Shown: one piece after another, positions 21,955 through 34,500 of the stretch
How positions within the stretch are numbered: the stretch's first letter is position 1
Layout of the letters: each line of letters opens with the position of its first letter
From: Zingiber officinale
Lineage: Eukaryota; Streptophyta; Magnoliopsida; Zingiberales; Zingiberaceae
Assembly: GCF_018446385.1 (NCBI RefSeq)
Contig: NC_055989.1
Location: 130,909,004-130,973,003, forward strand
DNA: 64,000 nt
Reading direction: 5' to 3'
The notes under the pieces: model-generated
What the model saw: only the letters and a program-made list of their open reading frames with translations
Databases searched by the model: none
Told to the model about the DNA's origin: nothing
Translations under genes and position numbers: made by a program

Positions 21955-24815
21955 GTTTGGGTTTAAATATTTTTGGGTGTTTGTTGATCTAGGTCAAAAA
22001 AAGATACCATTGTTCCTCTTCTCAATTTTTATTTGAGTGAGCCTCACCCGTAACCACAAGATCTTAGCCCCGATTCTATTTAAGTCTTATGTTGGCCTTG
22101 TGCCATATTGTTGCCTATGGAGTCCGTACCGGTCTTTTAAGAACAAGGACACAATTACCTTTCAACGCTAGGGTTTACGTGGAAAAACTGATAACGAAAG
22201 CTAGAAGGAGGAGGCAGAGCCTTCCGGTCCTAGAAAGGGATCTTTATATTGCCAAAAGAAAAAGAAAAAAAAAGACAACCGGTGCACGAAACTCCCGCTA
22301 TGCGGAGTCCCGAGAAGAATCCATTGTACGCAGCCTTACCTTGCTTTTTGCAAGAGGCTGTTTCCAGGATTCAAACTCGTGACCTTTTGGTCACAAAGCA
22401 ATAATTTTACCATTGCGCCAAGACTCAACTTTAAATTGCCAAAAGAAAAGAAGGAAATATCATAGACAAAAATATAAGACACCACATTAAGAAAATTAGG
22501 GAACTTACACAAGGCAATGCAGAAAGAACGTAAGGAAATTACATAACACAATGCAGGAACACTCACAGAGAAACACTTGCACACTGGGTTGCTACCACTC
22601 TCTGGTATCTATCTCGAGTAATCCGAGGTCCTTATATAGATAGACTCCGTGGAAGACAACATGTGTGTGGATAAGGAATATGGTAAATGTTTGGTGAGTC
22701 ATTAGCCTTTTGAGTGCTGACTAAGTTACCAAAGATGAGAAGGAATTTTACTATATACGCCTTGTGGGGCCCAATTAGAGTTCCATCATATTAGTGAGGT
22801 TGGCGTTTTCAGTAGAAGTGATAGATGGAGGAGTTTCGAGTAGCGAAGCCACTGGTCCCAATTTGCTAGTAGTATGTCATTCATCACTTTTCTTTTGGTA
22901 CTATTCATACACACTTGGATACAAAGTTGTACATCTAAAGTAAAGAAACATAGTACCCATTTCTTTATGCCAATAGATTTTTTCAATATAAATTTCTCCC
23001 ACTAATAGGAATTCATGGGATCATAGTATTGGTCCCATAACCATGACTCTCTAATATTTCAATTGCTCGTCTAAAGTTGTACCAAATAGTCATTCTGTAT
23101 CAGGATCACAAAATGTTTTAGCAAACAATATCCATTCAAATTAGATGTCCGGCTAGTTCAATTTTATAGGCTATCCATTCTAGAGAAGAGCTTTCAAAAT
23201 GACAGATAACTAAAATTTCAATTTCCAAGGCTATTTTCAAAATAATACCTAGTTTATAGGGAAACAATTGAGTAGACTTAGTATCCTTGATCGAGATTCT
23301 ATTTAGAAGACAATAATCCATGAACATAAAAGGAGTGATCTGTCTACCCCTGAAATTATGTTGCTAAAATTCTTCAAAATTAATGTTAGCTTTGCAAATC
23401 AAATAAATCAATTGACACCGGCACCCTAGCTGAGTAGGATTTGAGCATTGAGGCATTTCCTTTTATTAGCAAATTCAGCTTCATACATTATGTTGAACTC
23501 CCTTTGTGTTATTTTTGTGGAACCATTCAAGTGCTTTGCATATCTCCCTGAAGCTTTGGACAACTCCTCATGTAGGATGTTGTATCCAATGGTAAATTAG
23601 TCATTTCAACAAGTGTCTCCTTGCCTTTGCTTGTAATATTTCTAAAGATTGATAGTCCAAGGGGCATTTTCTAGGAGACATTTCAAGTGGGATATCTAGG
23701 ACATCATTCAAGATTTATACCATAGGTGATTTATAAGGAGTATAAGTAGGTATTGTGCTTATCTGACTGATTGGTAAGACCATCAGTTTTGATAGTAGGA
23801 CTAACAAAGTAATTGGGACTGCTTTTGGTTCAAATTGAATCAAGAGTCATCTAAAGAGTAGAGACACTGTAGGAAGGGTTTTCATGTCCTAGGATGACAG
23901 TCTTGACCTCTTCCAAGTTAAATAGACTCCTGCTTGTGCGCCTAAATAGACTGAATAGCAATAAAAAAAAATCCCAGCTAGTTTTTGAACCATGATTAGA
24001 AAATAGTTGGATAAAGCATTGATAATTGCAATCTTATAATTAGCTGTGCCTGGAATAGTAGGGATGTTCCAAATATTGTCGATTAAGCATTGTTGGATGT
24101 AATTTGTTGTCAAAGTGAAATTGTTCAAATAAATTGTTGAAGTTCTTGGTTTCCAAACCTCATAGTTTGATTTGAAAAAAGGCCTTACTTTTCTCTATCA
24201 ATCGACAAGACCAAGTAGAAGTTATTTGTCTGTAAAATCAATGTAAGATTAAGTTAATAGACAAGAAAGTGTCTACTAGGGAATTATTTATTCTTTTAAT
24301 ATATTTCCAAGTAATTCTTAAACCTTTGTTTATGAGATATCAGTAAATTTTAGTCACCTTTTCATGCTCATACTTTTGGTTTGTTGACCATATTTTTGCA
24401 ATAGTCTCACAATCGGTCCTGATTATTATTTCTTATTTTCCACAAATGAACAACATAAAGGAGTCCAAACAATATATGACAGCCAATAGTTCATAATCCA
24501 ATGAAGTTATCCTTTTTCCTTAAATTTTCCTAAAGTATATCAATGTAAAGATTAAAGTTTTAAGTTCATATTTTGAGATTTTTCAAAATAATGCCCCTCC
24601 CCATCCTCCGTCACAACCATCTGTTTCTATTATAAGATAGTTAGAGCCAAGTAGTAATGTGAGGACTGATAATTTAGTGACCATAGATTTAATTTGTTTT
24701 ATGAGTTCTATATCTTGTTGATTAAAGTATTTTTTTCCTGTTATTGATGTCTTGTTATATAATGTGTCACTTATTTTTCCTATATCCTTGAGATAGGGTC
24801 GTGCATAATGGGCCA
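21955..24815 (-). mobile_element. Endogenous pararetrovirus (Caulimoviridae), left arm of an inverted repeat
   Basis: Read on the minus strand from 24815 outward, it starts in the RT/RNase H region: 'YFNQQDIELIKQIKSMVTKL' and 'LIIETDG' at 24816-24583, then 'DYELLAVIYCL'-like sequence. The order and motifs are those of the caulimovirid polymerase rather than of an LTR element. It runs outward through decayed downstream viral sequence to about 21955, where similarity with the other arm stops. The arm is broken in many places and contains a later SINE insertion. Genus is undetermined; the ETDG form of the RNase H site resembles badna/tungro-type viruses. It is a fossil. Confidence 0.75.
22263..22434 (-). 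mobile_element. Au-type SINE in the left viral arm, with 15-bp target duplications
   Basis: On the minus strand the copy has a tRNA-like head (ttggcgcaatggtaaaat; B-box gagtttgaatcc). The Au SINE body gtaaggctgcgtacaatgg and ctccgcatagcgggag follows, with a T-rich end. It is flanked by the direct repeat attgccaaaagaaaa at 22248-22262 and 22435-22449. The opposite viral arm lacks it, giving an empty site. Confidence 0.88.
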
Positions 24816-24830
24816 TTATATAATATGAGG
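24816..24830. repeat. Centre of the viral inverted repeat
   Basis: The two arms meet here with at most a few tens of bases between them. The junction contains the near-palindrome ataatgggccattat (about 24806-24820). Because of slight divergence the exact symmetry point is uncertain by about 20 bp. Confidence 0.6.
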
Positions 24831-27229
24831 ACTATTAAACTATGCAAGAATCTATCTCAGGGATATAGAAAAATAAATAACCCATTATATAACAAGACAT
24901 CAATAACGGGACAACAATACTTTAATCAACAAGATATAAAACTCATAAAACAAATTAAATCTATGGTTACTAAACTACAAGTCCTCACATTACCACTTGA
25001 CTCCTAATAGAAACAGATGATTGTGACGTAGGATGGGTAGGGGCATTATTTCGAAAAACCTCCAAATATGAGCATAAAAATTCTGAATCTTTATTTAAAG
25101 AAAAAGGACACCTAACTTAATTGGATTATGAACTATTAGCTGTCATATATTGTTTGAACTTTTTTATGTTGTTCATTTCAAGAAAATAAGAAATAATAAT
25201 TAGAACAGATTGTGAGACTATTATAAAATATGGTCAGCAAACCAAAAATATGATAAAAAGCCTGAGCACGAAAAGATGGCTAAAATTTACCTGATACCCT
25301 CATAAACAAAGGTTTAAGAATTATTTGGGAGCATATTAAAGGAATAAATTATTCCAGACACACTTTCTCGTCTATTAACTTAATCGTACTTTGCTTTTAC
25401 AGACAAATAACTTCTACTTGTCCTATGGATCAATAGAGAAAAGTAACACCTTTTTCAAAACAAACTATGAGGTTCGGAAACCAAGAGCTTAACAGTTTAC
25501 TCAAACAAACGAACAATTTCACTTTAACAACAGAACTGGAACCGTCATAGCACAGAAAATTATAAGTGCAATTATCAATGCTTTATCCAATTATTTTCTA
25601 GCCATGGTTCAAAAATAGTGGGAAAAAAAAATTCTGGCTATGCAGTCTATTCAGGCGTACAAGCAGGAGTCTATTCAACTTGAGACTAGGTGAAGACTAT
25701 CATCTTGGGACATGAAAACCCTTCCTATTGGGGTTCTACTTTTTAGATGACGCTCTTGATTCAATTCGAACCAAAAGTGGTCCGAATTACTTTATTAGTC
25801 ATACTATCAAAATTGATGGCCTTACCAACCAGCCAGATAACCTCAGTACCACTAACAACACAATACTTACTTATACTCCTTATAAATCACCCTATGGTAG
25901 AATTCTAAATGATGTCCAAGATATCCCACTTGAAATGTCTCCTAGACAACACCCCTTGGACTATCCATCATTAGAAATACTACAAGCAAAGGCGAGCAAA
26001 GGCAAGGAGAAACTTGTTGAAACAATGACTAATTTACCATTGGATATGACATCCTCCATCAGGAGTTTGATTGCCAATACTACTGTCCAAAGCTTCAAAG
26101 ACATATGCGAAGCACACGAATGGTTCCACAAAAATAACACAAAGGGAGTCAACATAATGTATGAAGCCAAATTTGCTAATAAAAGGAAATGCCGCAAAAC
26201 TTTTCCTCAATGCTAAGGTGTCGATATCAATTGATTTATTCGATTCGCAAAGCTAACATTAATTTTGAAGAATTTGAGTAACATAATTTTAAGGGTAGAC
26301 AAATCACTCCTTTTATGCTCATGGATTATGGTCTTCTAAATAGAATCTTGAAAGGATACTGAGTCTACTCAATTGTTTCCCTAAAAACTATGCCATGTTC
26401 TAAAAAAACCTTGAAAGTTGAAATTTTAGTTATCTGTCATTTTGAAAGCACTTCTCTAGAATGGATAGCCTATAAAATTGAACCAGTCGGACAACTAATA
26501 TGAATGGATATTAATGAAGTCAATGGCCGCCATGAAACATTTGTTGAAACATTTTATGATCCCAATACAAAATGACTACTCAGTACAACTTTAGACGAAC
26601 AATTGAAACATTGGAAAGACTCAGTTCAAGGAAGTTCATGGTTATGGGACCAACACTATGACTCCTATGAATTCTTGTTAGTGGGAGAAACTTATATTGA
26701 AAAACTCTACTGGCCTAAAAAAATGAATACTATTTTTCTTCCATTCAAATGTACAACTTTGCATCCAAATCTGTATAAATGATACCAAAAGAAAAGTGAC
26801 GAATGGTATACTACTAGCAAACAAGGACCGGTGACTTCACTACCCGAAACTCCTCCATTTGTCACTTCTACATAAGACGTCAACCTCACTAATATGATGG
26901 AACTCTAACCGAGCCTCACAACTCACAAGGCATATGTAGGAAGATTCCTTCTCATCCTTGGTGACTTAGCCAATACTCAAAAAGCTGATGACTCTACCAC
27001 GCACTTACCAGATTCCTTCTTATCTACACGCATGTTGTCTTCCACGGAGTCGGTCTATAAGGACCTCACACTACGCCTTCCAGAAGATAGATACTGGACA
27101 ATGATAGCAACCTAGTCTACATGTGTGCAAGTGTTTCTCGGTGAGTGTTCCTGCATTGTCTTATGTAATTTCCTTACGTTCTTTCTGGATTGTCTTATGC
27201 AATTTCTTTATGTAAGTTCTTTAATATAG

Positions 27230-28390
27230 TGTGCAAGGTATGAAATGTCGTTCCGTGCCACCCGGCACCGACGGTTTTTATCGTTCCGTTGGGCGGCTGA
27301 AACCAGCACAGGAGGTGTCCCCATCTCGGCGGCGCTGGAGGAGACGTGAGACACCTCCGTCAGCGCCGGAGGAGATGCGGGATGCCTCCGGCCTCTGGCG
27401 GCGGCGTCGCCGAAAGCGTCCAGCGACCCTACCGGCGTCACCGAATGCTTCTGCGACCCTTCCGGCGCTGCCGGAGGCGTCCGGCGACGCTTTCGGCGCC
27501 ACCGGACGGCCCCCGCGAAATCGCGAGCGATCTCACATCTATATGTTTTTTTTTCTTTTTCAATAATTATTTATTTTATTTAATTAATTTAAATAATTCC
27601 TAAGGAGGATGTGTGATATTTCGAAGAGACTTTTATAAATCCTAATTAAATTATCTTAATAAAATATATAAAAGAAATATATTTAAAATTAAAATAAATT
27701 TAGTAAATTTTATTAATTAATATTCTAAAAAAATAATGTTTTAAATTTCATTTAAAAATTTAAAAAATATAATAATTCTTATTTATATTCTAATATATTT
27801 TTTATTATTTTAAATTTCATTTATTTTTTTAAAAAAAATCTTTAAAAATTCTGAAAAATTTTAAAAAATCCAAATTTTTTTTTAAAAAATTCTAATAAAT
27901 TATATTTATATTCTGATATATTTTTTTGTTTTTTTATATTTTTTACTGTTTAAAATATATATTATTTAATTAATAATTAATTATATGAATAAATAGTTAA
28001 TTTATATAATTATTATTAATATAAAGTAATATCTTGTATTAATTTATATACTTATTATTATTAATATTATTATTGTTATAATTATTATTATAGATACTTC
28101 CATTTTAATTTGAATTATTGATATATCAATTCTATTTAAATAAAACTATTTTTAATTATTTTTTCTAACAATATTAAAGTATTCAATAATTGAGAACTTA
28201 TAATAAATCAATATACAACTTATTTTTATATACACCATAAACATATTTATCTTATAATTACTATAGATAAATAAAAAAAAAAAATACCGAAACTGATATC
28301 GACACGGCACGATACGATACCGAACCCGTATCATTCCAGTCTGAGACCGAAACCTCGGCACGTGTCGAAATTTTAAACCTTGGCAGTATG
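27230..28390. mobile_element. Unclassified 1.16-kb insertion in the right viral arm, GC-rich half plus AT-rich half
   Basis: Alignment of the two viral arms shows that this block is absent from the left one. Its ends are imperfectly inverted: caaggtatgaaatgtcg with cgtgcc on the left, and the reverse complement of the right end caaggtttaaaatttcg with cgtgcc. The left 300 bp is a GC-rich run of ccgg/gcgcc words, the next 600 bp is over 85 percent A+T by eye, and the right end has tacgatacc/acggcacgatacg repeats. No transposase is visible, so it may be a non-autonomous DNA transposon. Target duplication is unclear. Confidence 0.55.
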
Positions 28391-28641
28391 TTCTATATTT
28401 GTCTATGCTATTTCCTTCTTTTCTTATGGCAACTTAAAGACCCTTTCTAGGATACACAGACCTGCTTTCTTCTTCTTCTAGTTTTTGCTATCAGCTTCCT
28501 CAGTCCTTTTCCAAGTAAATCCTAGCATTGAAAGGTAACTGTGACCTTGTTCTTATAAGACCTATGCGGGCTCCATAGGCAACATGGCACAAGGCCAACA
28601 TAAGATCTAAACAGAGCTGGGGCTAAGATCTTGTGGTTACA

Positions 28642-28681
28642 ACAAGAACAACAACAACCAAGTCTTATCCCACTAGGTGGG
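28642..28681 (-). mobile_element. 40-bp SINE tail insertion with 15-bp target duplications
   Basis: The inserted bases are acaagaacaacaacaacc followed by aagtcttatcccactaggtggg. They are flanked by gatcttgtggttaca at 28627-28641 and 28682-28696. The left viral arm has a single copy of that target and no insert. In minus orientation the sequence ends in a (TTG)n-like tail, so it is a severely 5'-truncated SINE or LINE-derived copy. Confidence 0.75.
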
Positions 28682-28785
28682 GATCTTGTGGTTACAGGTG
28701 AATGCTAAAAACTGAGAAGAGGAACAATGATATCCTTTTTGACCTAGACCAACAAACACCCAAAAATATTTAAACCAAAACAAGA

Positions 28786-29514
28786 AACTAGGTAAACCAG
28801 AAACCAAGAAAACCAGAAACCAGGTAAACCGAAAAAAATTAAACTCATTCAGAGACACAACAGATCAGCCTTTTGAGTGAAATGTCCCATTGTTCGATTA
28901 GGTTTCTTACAAGAATCTTCAAACACATCCTATGTGTTAATCTTACCAAAAAAACCCATCAAAACAAAGTGTTATTTTCAAAGTTGTCAAACTCACTTCC
29001 CCACCTAGAACCAGAACATGATTTGTAAACTTGGATCATAACAGTAGAATTGCAGTTTAATTATTCAATGTAATGGCTCAAAATAACAAAACAATTCTTG
29101 AAATATGATTAGTCAGTTAAATGTTAAAAAACCTAATGTCATCCACAATTATATGCTATAACTATAAGCATAGCATATATAAGTTGAATCAAACCTAATA
29201 GTTGGCACTAACACGAGTTGTTTTTGTAGTTGCACATAAGTTCAATCAATTTAATTTACAGCATACTCGGTAAGAAAAGCAAAAAGAAAGAAAGAGATGG
29301 TGGTTGAAATGTTCTCCAGGTTTAGATATCAATTATTCACTGGTCAAAGGCCCAAAGATCAATGGAAGTTTTTTTTTTTCACGACGACATCGAGTAATAG
29401 AAATGTTGAAACAATATGTGCATCAGGAAATCTCCCTTTTTGTCACCTTGTGTTGATATTTGCTGCAACCAGGAAGTAAGAGAAACCAGAATAGTAGAGG
29501 AAAGATGTTTACCT
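28786..29514. other. Intergenic region and 3' flank of CHMP1
   Basis: AT-rich DNA without recognisable coding sequence. The last part presumably holds the CHMP1 3' UTR. A short frame at 29297-29479 has no similarity that I recognise. Confidence 0.5.
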
Positions 29515-30126
29515 TTAGCCCCTCGCCTTGAGGTCTGCGAGGCGTCTGGAGAGATCATCCTCGTTTACCTTCTCAGTTTCCTTCGCCGGAATGGCATGCG
29601 CCGCAGCCTGTGGCAACCCAACTGAAACCTCAAGACCGTAATCATCAGCAACTTGCTGCATCAGGCTATTAACTTCGCCCTCCGGCGTGGAGAGGCTGGT
29701 GGATCCAGCCATGGCGCCTTCCATGAACTCCGCCTGGACCTCCATGTTGACAAACTGGCGCTCGAATTGATCCATCGTCTCAGACATCTTCTGCAGGTTT
29801 CCGGAGGCGAGAGAAGACTCAAGGGACTTGACGATGGAACCCATGGACTTCCCGATCACCTGCATCTTGGCCTGGGTATCGAGGCGGGCGACGACGGCGT
29901 CGAGGCGAGAGGCGAGGCGGAGATAGTTCATCTGCTCGTTCCGCTTCCGGATGGCGTTCTCAGCGTAAATCCGGGCTCCGTCCATGTTTCCCTTCTCGAT
30001 CGCCTTCTTCACCTTGAGCTTCTCCGATTTCTCCTCTTTTTCGCACTTGCGCGACTGCCGCTGCAGGCTCTTGGACGTGAACTTGAGCTCCATGATCTGG
30101 TTCATCAGCTTCCCTGAACTCCCCAT
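29515..30126 (-). CDS. CHMP1: CHMP1 (ESCRT-III-related, Did2/Vps46), single exon
   Basis: A 203-residue charged multivesicular body protein. CHMP1/SAL1 proteins act on endosomes, recruit the Vps4/SKD1 ATPase and are needed for sorting auxin carriers and other membrane cargo into multivesicular bodies. The N-terminal half is basic and coiled ('[20 protein letters not shown]', '[20 protein letters not shown]'), followed by '[18 protein letters not shown]' and '[19 protein letters not shown]'. The C-terminal '[14 protein letters not shown]' is the MIM1 motif that binds the Vps4 MIT domain. Length and all landmarks match the plant family, so the gene looks intact. It lies about 1.4 kb upstream of FCA in divergent orientation. 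Confidence 0.95.
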   Translation of the reverse strand: MGSSGKLMNQIMELKFTSKSLQRQSRKCEKEEKSEKLKVKKAIEKGNMDGARIYAENAIRKRNEQMNYLRLASRLDAVVARLDTQAKMQVIGKSMGSIVKSLESSLASGNLQKMSETMDQFERQFVNMEVQAEFMEGAMAGSTSLSTPEGEVNSLMQQVADDYGLEVSVGLPQAAAHAIPAKETEKVNEDDLSRRLADLKARG

Positions 30127-31513
30127 GGCCTCGGCGTCGACGGAGGAGGAACGAGATCGAGGTTAGGGTTCCGTCAACGTTGAGAGTTGAAAAAGTGTTT
30201 TTTGCCCTTTTTTATAAAATGAGAAGTATATTTTGAGGGCTTATATTAGTAGATTCGTGGGCCTAATGTATTTAGTTGGGCCTCTTTATTGTTTGCCAAA
30301 ATTTATTATATATTGTTCAAATTATGTAGAATTATTTTTGTTTGGTATTCAATTATTTGTATTTTTTTTAAAAAAAAACAAGGGTTAGTAGGATAATAAT
30401 CAACTTTTTAAAAAAAGGTAATTTACTAAAATTTTTAAATAAGGGTTTGATATTGTTTAATTTAAATATATATAGAATATTATATACGTGCACAAGTTAT
30501 AGACGTATAGTAAGGATACATTCAGATAATTAAAAATATCATGCGATCACCGTTTGCGCTATGTCCAAAAATATCATAACCGCACTTAATTATAAGTTCA
30601 GTTAGCCTCATTGACTATGCCTAAGGTAACTGACCCAGTCCCGCGGAAATTTTCAACCGGTCACCCGAGCAAATCGGAAAACGTGTGGCGTGCCATAACT
30701 ACACTTAAGGCGATTCGCTCGCCCTAGCGCCCTTGTCAATCTGTTCCTAGGTCAACACGGAAGAGGTAAATCATTGGTGACTACTAGCCATTAATGTAAG
30801 TGGTCAAGCCATGAGGAAGAGCATGCTCGGATACGTCGAGTTGTAATCGCTCTGAGAGGGCACACTATAACTGCACTTAAAAAAAATGATAATATCTGTG
30901 CTATAACTGCACTTAAAAAAAAATAAAATAGATTTGTTACCTTAGCGGCTCCTTAGTACCGGTCACATAGATATAAAGGGAGATAAATATAGGTATACAT
31001 ACATATGTGTATGGTGGGATAAATCCTAAATCATCAGTGCTTAAAAATCGACTCCTGACGATTACTCCAGAGATATCATGCGTCCAGCATCTGTACTATG
31101 CCCTATGGGGGTCATAACTGTACTTTAAAAAATGATAATTCCAATTAACCTCATTGACTATCCTTCAGGTGACCGCCCTCGACCTCACGGAAGTTTTCCA
31201 TCGATTATCAGGGTAAATTAGAAAATACGATATCAGTGTAGAAGCCTAGCATCCTTTAACTGTATCCTCATTTAAAAAAAAAATTCTAAAAGTATTTTAT
31301 AATTAAGGATTAAATTGTGGATATTTGGAGGACAATTTTGTAGCGCGGCACAACGGACTATTGGCTCTCAAATCAGGCAGTTGAGGATGAGAGTGTCACT
31401 ATATAAGCCCTGTGCTTGCCGGATACATGGAAAGGCGGTTCGATCTCTTCGAATCTTTCCTCACTGTCGTCGTCGTCGTCGTCGTCAAAGAGGTGCAAAC
31501 CATAGTCGTATCC
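30127..31513. promoter_or_regulatory. Divergent intergenic region between CHMP1 and FCA, with a diverged repeat pair
   Basis: It includes the upstream regions of both genes. Two related segments, about 30536-30695 and 31075-31235, share words such as cctcattgactat, ggaa-ttttcca-cg and tcata-ctg-actta in the same order and orientation. No promoter element can be named with confidence. A (cgt)n run lies at about 31469-31488 in the FCA leader. Confidence 0.45.
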
Positions 31514-34500
31514 ATGGAAAGGCACCGCGGAGACCGCTTCGACGACCGTCCTGGGGACCACTTCGGCGATGGCAGCGGTCGGCGGGTGTCTTCTCGCTGG
31601 TCCTCCGACAGCACCACCGAACGGCAACCGCGCTACCTTAGGGGCGGCCATGGAGGCAGGGGCGAAGATGTATTCGGAGGAAATAGTAGCTCTGGAGGCC
31701 GATTCCACCCCTACCGTGCGCCGCAGGACTTCCCGCCGCTGCCTCCCACTTCCGGCTTCCGTGACGGAGATGCTGGGGAGTTCGGCCCGTCGCCGCCCGT
31801 GGGTGGCCCCAGGCGCGGGTTCTACGGTCGAGGAAGTTCTCCAGGTAGCTCAAAATCTTAATTTTTCTCGTTTGCGCGTCACTTTGTGCTTGGCGTTGCC
31901 GAGTTAGGGTTCGTAAAAAATGTTTGCTTCAGTATTTAGGAGTGTTTCCTTAGTTGGGACTCATTGGCATGTTGCAGCTCTATTTGACCATTGTGCTTGT
32001 TTGTCCATTGGAGTTTTGCCTCTCTATCTCTGGGGTTAATTGACTTTGACTTAAGGGGATGGTACCTGACCTTGGACCTCAAAAAGTTGAACGTTTGGCT
32101 TCTGGTTTCCTTACAAATTATAGGAACGGGAGTGGGAAAATTATGATGGGATCATAGCTACATTACACAGATAGATTGCCATGTTTCTTATTGTTGTAAC
32201 ATTTAATACACGGAGAAGCTTCTTTAATTCTTAATGTGGCGAGGGTTGTCTTGTGGTGGCACAAGGCGAATACGCTCGCCCCCAGCGCACGAGGGTTGTC
32301 TTGTGCTCCTACATGTGGTGCTGAAGCAGCACCTTCATTATCCTATTATAAAGTATAATCAGCCCACCTACAAAACCTGATAGGCTGGTGAGGGCCTTGT
32401 CATGCAAAAATTTGGTAGCTTGATATGTTCACTGGAATATGCAAACTGTCGTTGGTTGAATTTAAAACTAAAGGCAGTTTGATCTCTGAATGCTAAAGGT
32501 GATCATTGTAAATTTTTTTTATAAATATTATGTAGAACGTGCTGGTGGAAATAAAATTGCAAAGCTTTTTATTGGAGCAGTTCCAAGGACAGCAACTGAA
32601 TTAGATGTAAGTCACTATTGCTTTTATTAACTGATTGGGTTTTTCCCTCCGTTGTTTATATATGTAAAGTTCCATATCATTTTTCCTCAATCACATTATC
32701 CATTTCTCTCTTTGGGTCTTCCATTCGGTAGTAGATGATGTTTATAATTAACATTAAACTATTAGATGATCTTAAACATACTTTCTGGTTTGCAAGTTCA
32801 ATATATTTTGTGTGTAAATATGGTTTCAGTATTTTTCATTTGTGCATATACATTTTTGTTTATTAGATTCGCCCCTTGTTTGAGGAGCACGGAGATGTCA
32901 TTGAAGTAGCCTTTATCAAGGATAGAAAAACAGGCGAGCAACAAGGTGTGTTCATATTTATTTGCCTTTATATTTTTGATCAATTATCTTTCTCAGGTTC
33001 CTGAGGGTAAGCAGAGAACAATCTGGCTGTCTCTCCTATCATTTGATTTTGGAACAGTTGCCAATTATTACCCTCTTGTGGCTGGTTTCAATTTTGTTAT
33101 TTTCTACATCGAGATGAAGGAAATTCCAAGATCATCAATGGTTTATTAACTCTTGAGTTTTTCTGTCAAGTACTCTGACACTGCTGTATCAGTTGGTACC
33201 CTGATGAAGTAGTGCATTTCATGAGTTGCAATATGCAAGTCATTGGTTGTAGGTTTATTTAATTTTGAGATGATGTCAGTCTTTGGTTCTCTGGCATTGT
33301 TGTATTCTAAGTTACAGTCTGATGTGATTATGCATCCTATGCATGCTTTAAAAATATGCTAAGAAACATATTGATTATTGTCAAACCTGGAATAATTTTG
33401 TTCATGTTTGAATGGTCTTCTAAGCTTCTTTGTGCACTCTGTCATTGGATATGGATATGTCCAGGTGATCTTTGATCCAACTCATTGATATGGTCTTTCG
33501 GTATCATTGATTGATTATAGTTGTTTTGTTGAAACTAGCATTCTTGGCTTGGTTGTGCATTGTCATGTGAAAACAGAAGCCATTTCCCTAGTGTTGCAAG
33601 AAGTTCCTTTTCTTGTTCTCTGATTATTAGCATGAACAAGAAAATGATTCGCTTAAGTTTTAATCCCTAAGGTGTGTTTTGATGGTTTTTTTGCCTTCAC
33701 TTGTCATTGGTGTAGGATCGGTGCGCACGTGAGGGGGGGGGGGTTGAATCACGTATATTTTGAAAACTTATCATTTTCTTCTTCTTTACAAAAAAACAAA
33801 GTGCATAGCGGAATTAAACAAAAACATAAATGAAAAGCACAAGTACGCGATCGGTTACTTAATTCGGAGCCTCCAGTGACTTCTACTCCAAGACCCAGGT
33901 CACTCAGACTTATCAATAGGTAATTCACTAAATTCTCTTTCGGAACCACCGGAAGAGCAATCAAATACAAAGAAGCGAATGGGAAAGTGTAACACTCCTA
34001 CACTTCCCTTTTGCAAGTAAAAGTCGTTACCAACACGAAGATGTCGAAATGAAAGCGCTCGTGTGTTGGCGTTGGTCTGTCTATATTAGTCGGGCGTAGC
34101 AGTGTCATAGCAACATGAGGTTGGAGCAGCCAGAATGTCGAATGATCATGTAGAAGAGTTGTGTTCAAGTTATCATGATCCCTGGCCGACCACTTCTTTT
34201 AAAGGTTGTTGAGGGCGCCTCCAACCCTCCTCGGAGGCACCTCCAATGCAAATCTGCTAGCATAACCTTCGGTTGCTCATCACCTCCAAAGTATGCAATT
34301 TCTATTTGCGCGAGGGCGCCTCTAGTGACCACTAAGTCGCCTCTAGCGCACTCCAAGGCACCTCCGACGGGTCGAGGGCGCCTCCAAGCGCCGATCCGAG
34401 GCATCTCAAAGTACCTCTGAGGCGCCTCGAATATTGTTCATCCGAGGCTGATTTTTGCTACTTTCGTCCTGCAAAATGCATTAGTCCAAAAGCAAAACGA

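Larger units (their letters stand above)
24831..28785 (+). mobile_element. Endogenous pararetrovirus (Caulimoviridae), right arm of the inverted repeat
   Basis: It mirrors the left arm in order: RT/RNase H sequence at 24831-25200 ('YFNQQDIKLIKQIKSMVTKL'), then downstream viral sequence, including an open stretch at 25728-26216 of unknown function. It ends where both arms share ttaaatatttttgggtg. Without the two later insertions (about 27230-28390 and 28642-28681) its length is close to that of the left arm. By eye the arms differ at roughly one base in six to eight. It is broken in many places. It is a fossil. Confidence 0.75.

Noticed and set aside
22089-22382. 97-codon frame at the left end of the viral repeat
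   Set aside because: Crosses the Au SINE boundary, so it is a chance fusion of viral debris and SINE sequence.
27208-27603. Arg/Ala-rich frames on both strands in the GC-rich block
   Set aside because: Low-complexity GC-rich transposon-like DNA; frames are open by composition and match nothing known.
29653-30166. Plus-strand frames opposite CHMP1
   Set aside because: Antisense shadows of an intact, well-recognised minus-strand gene.
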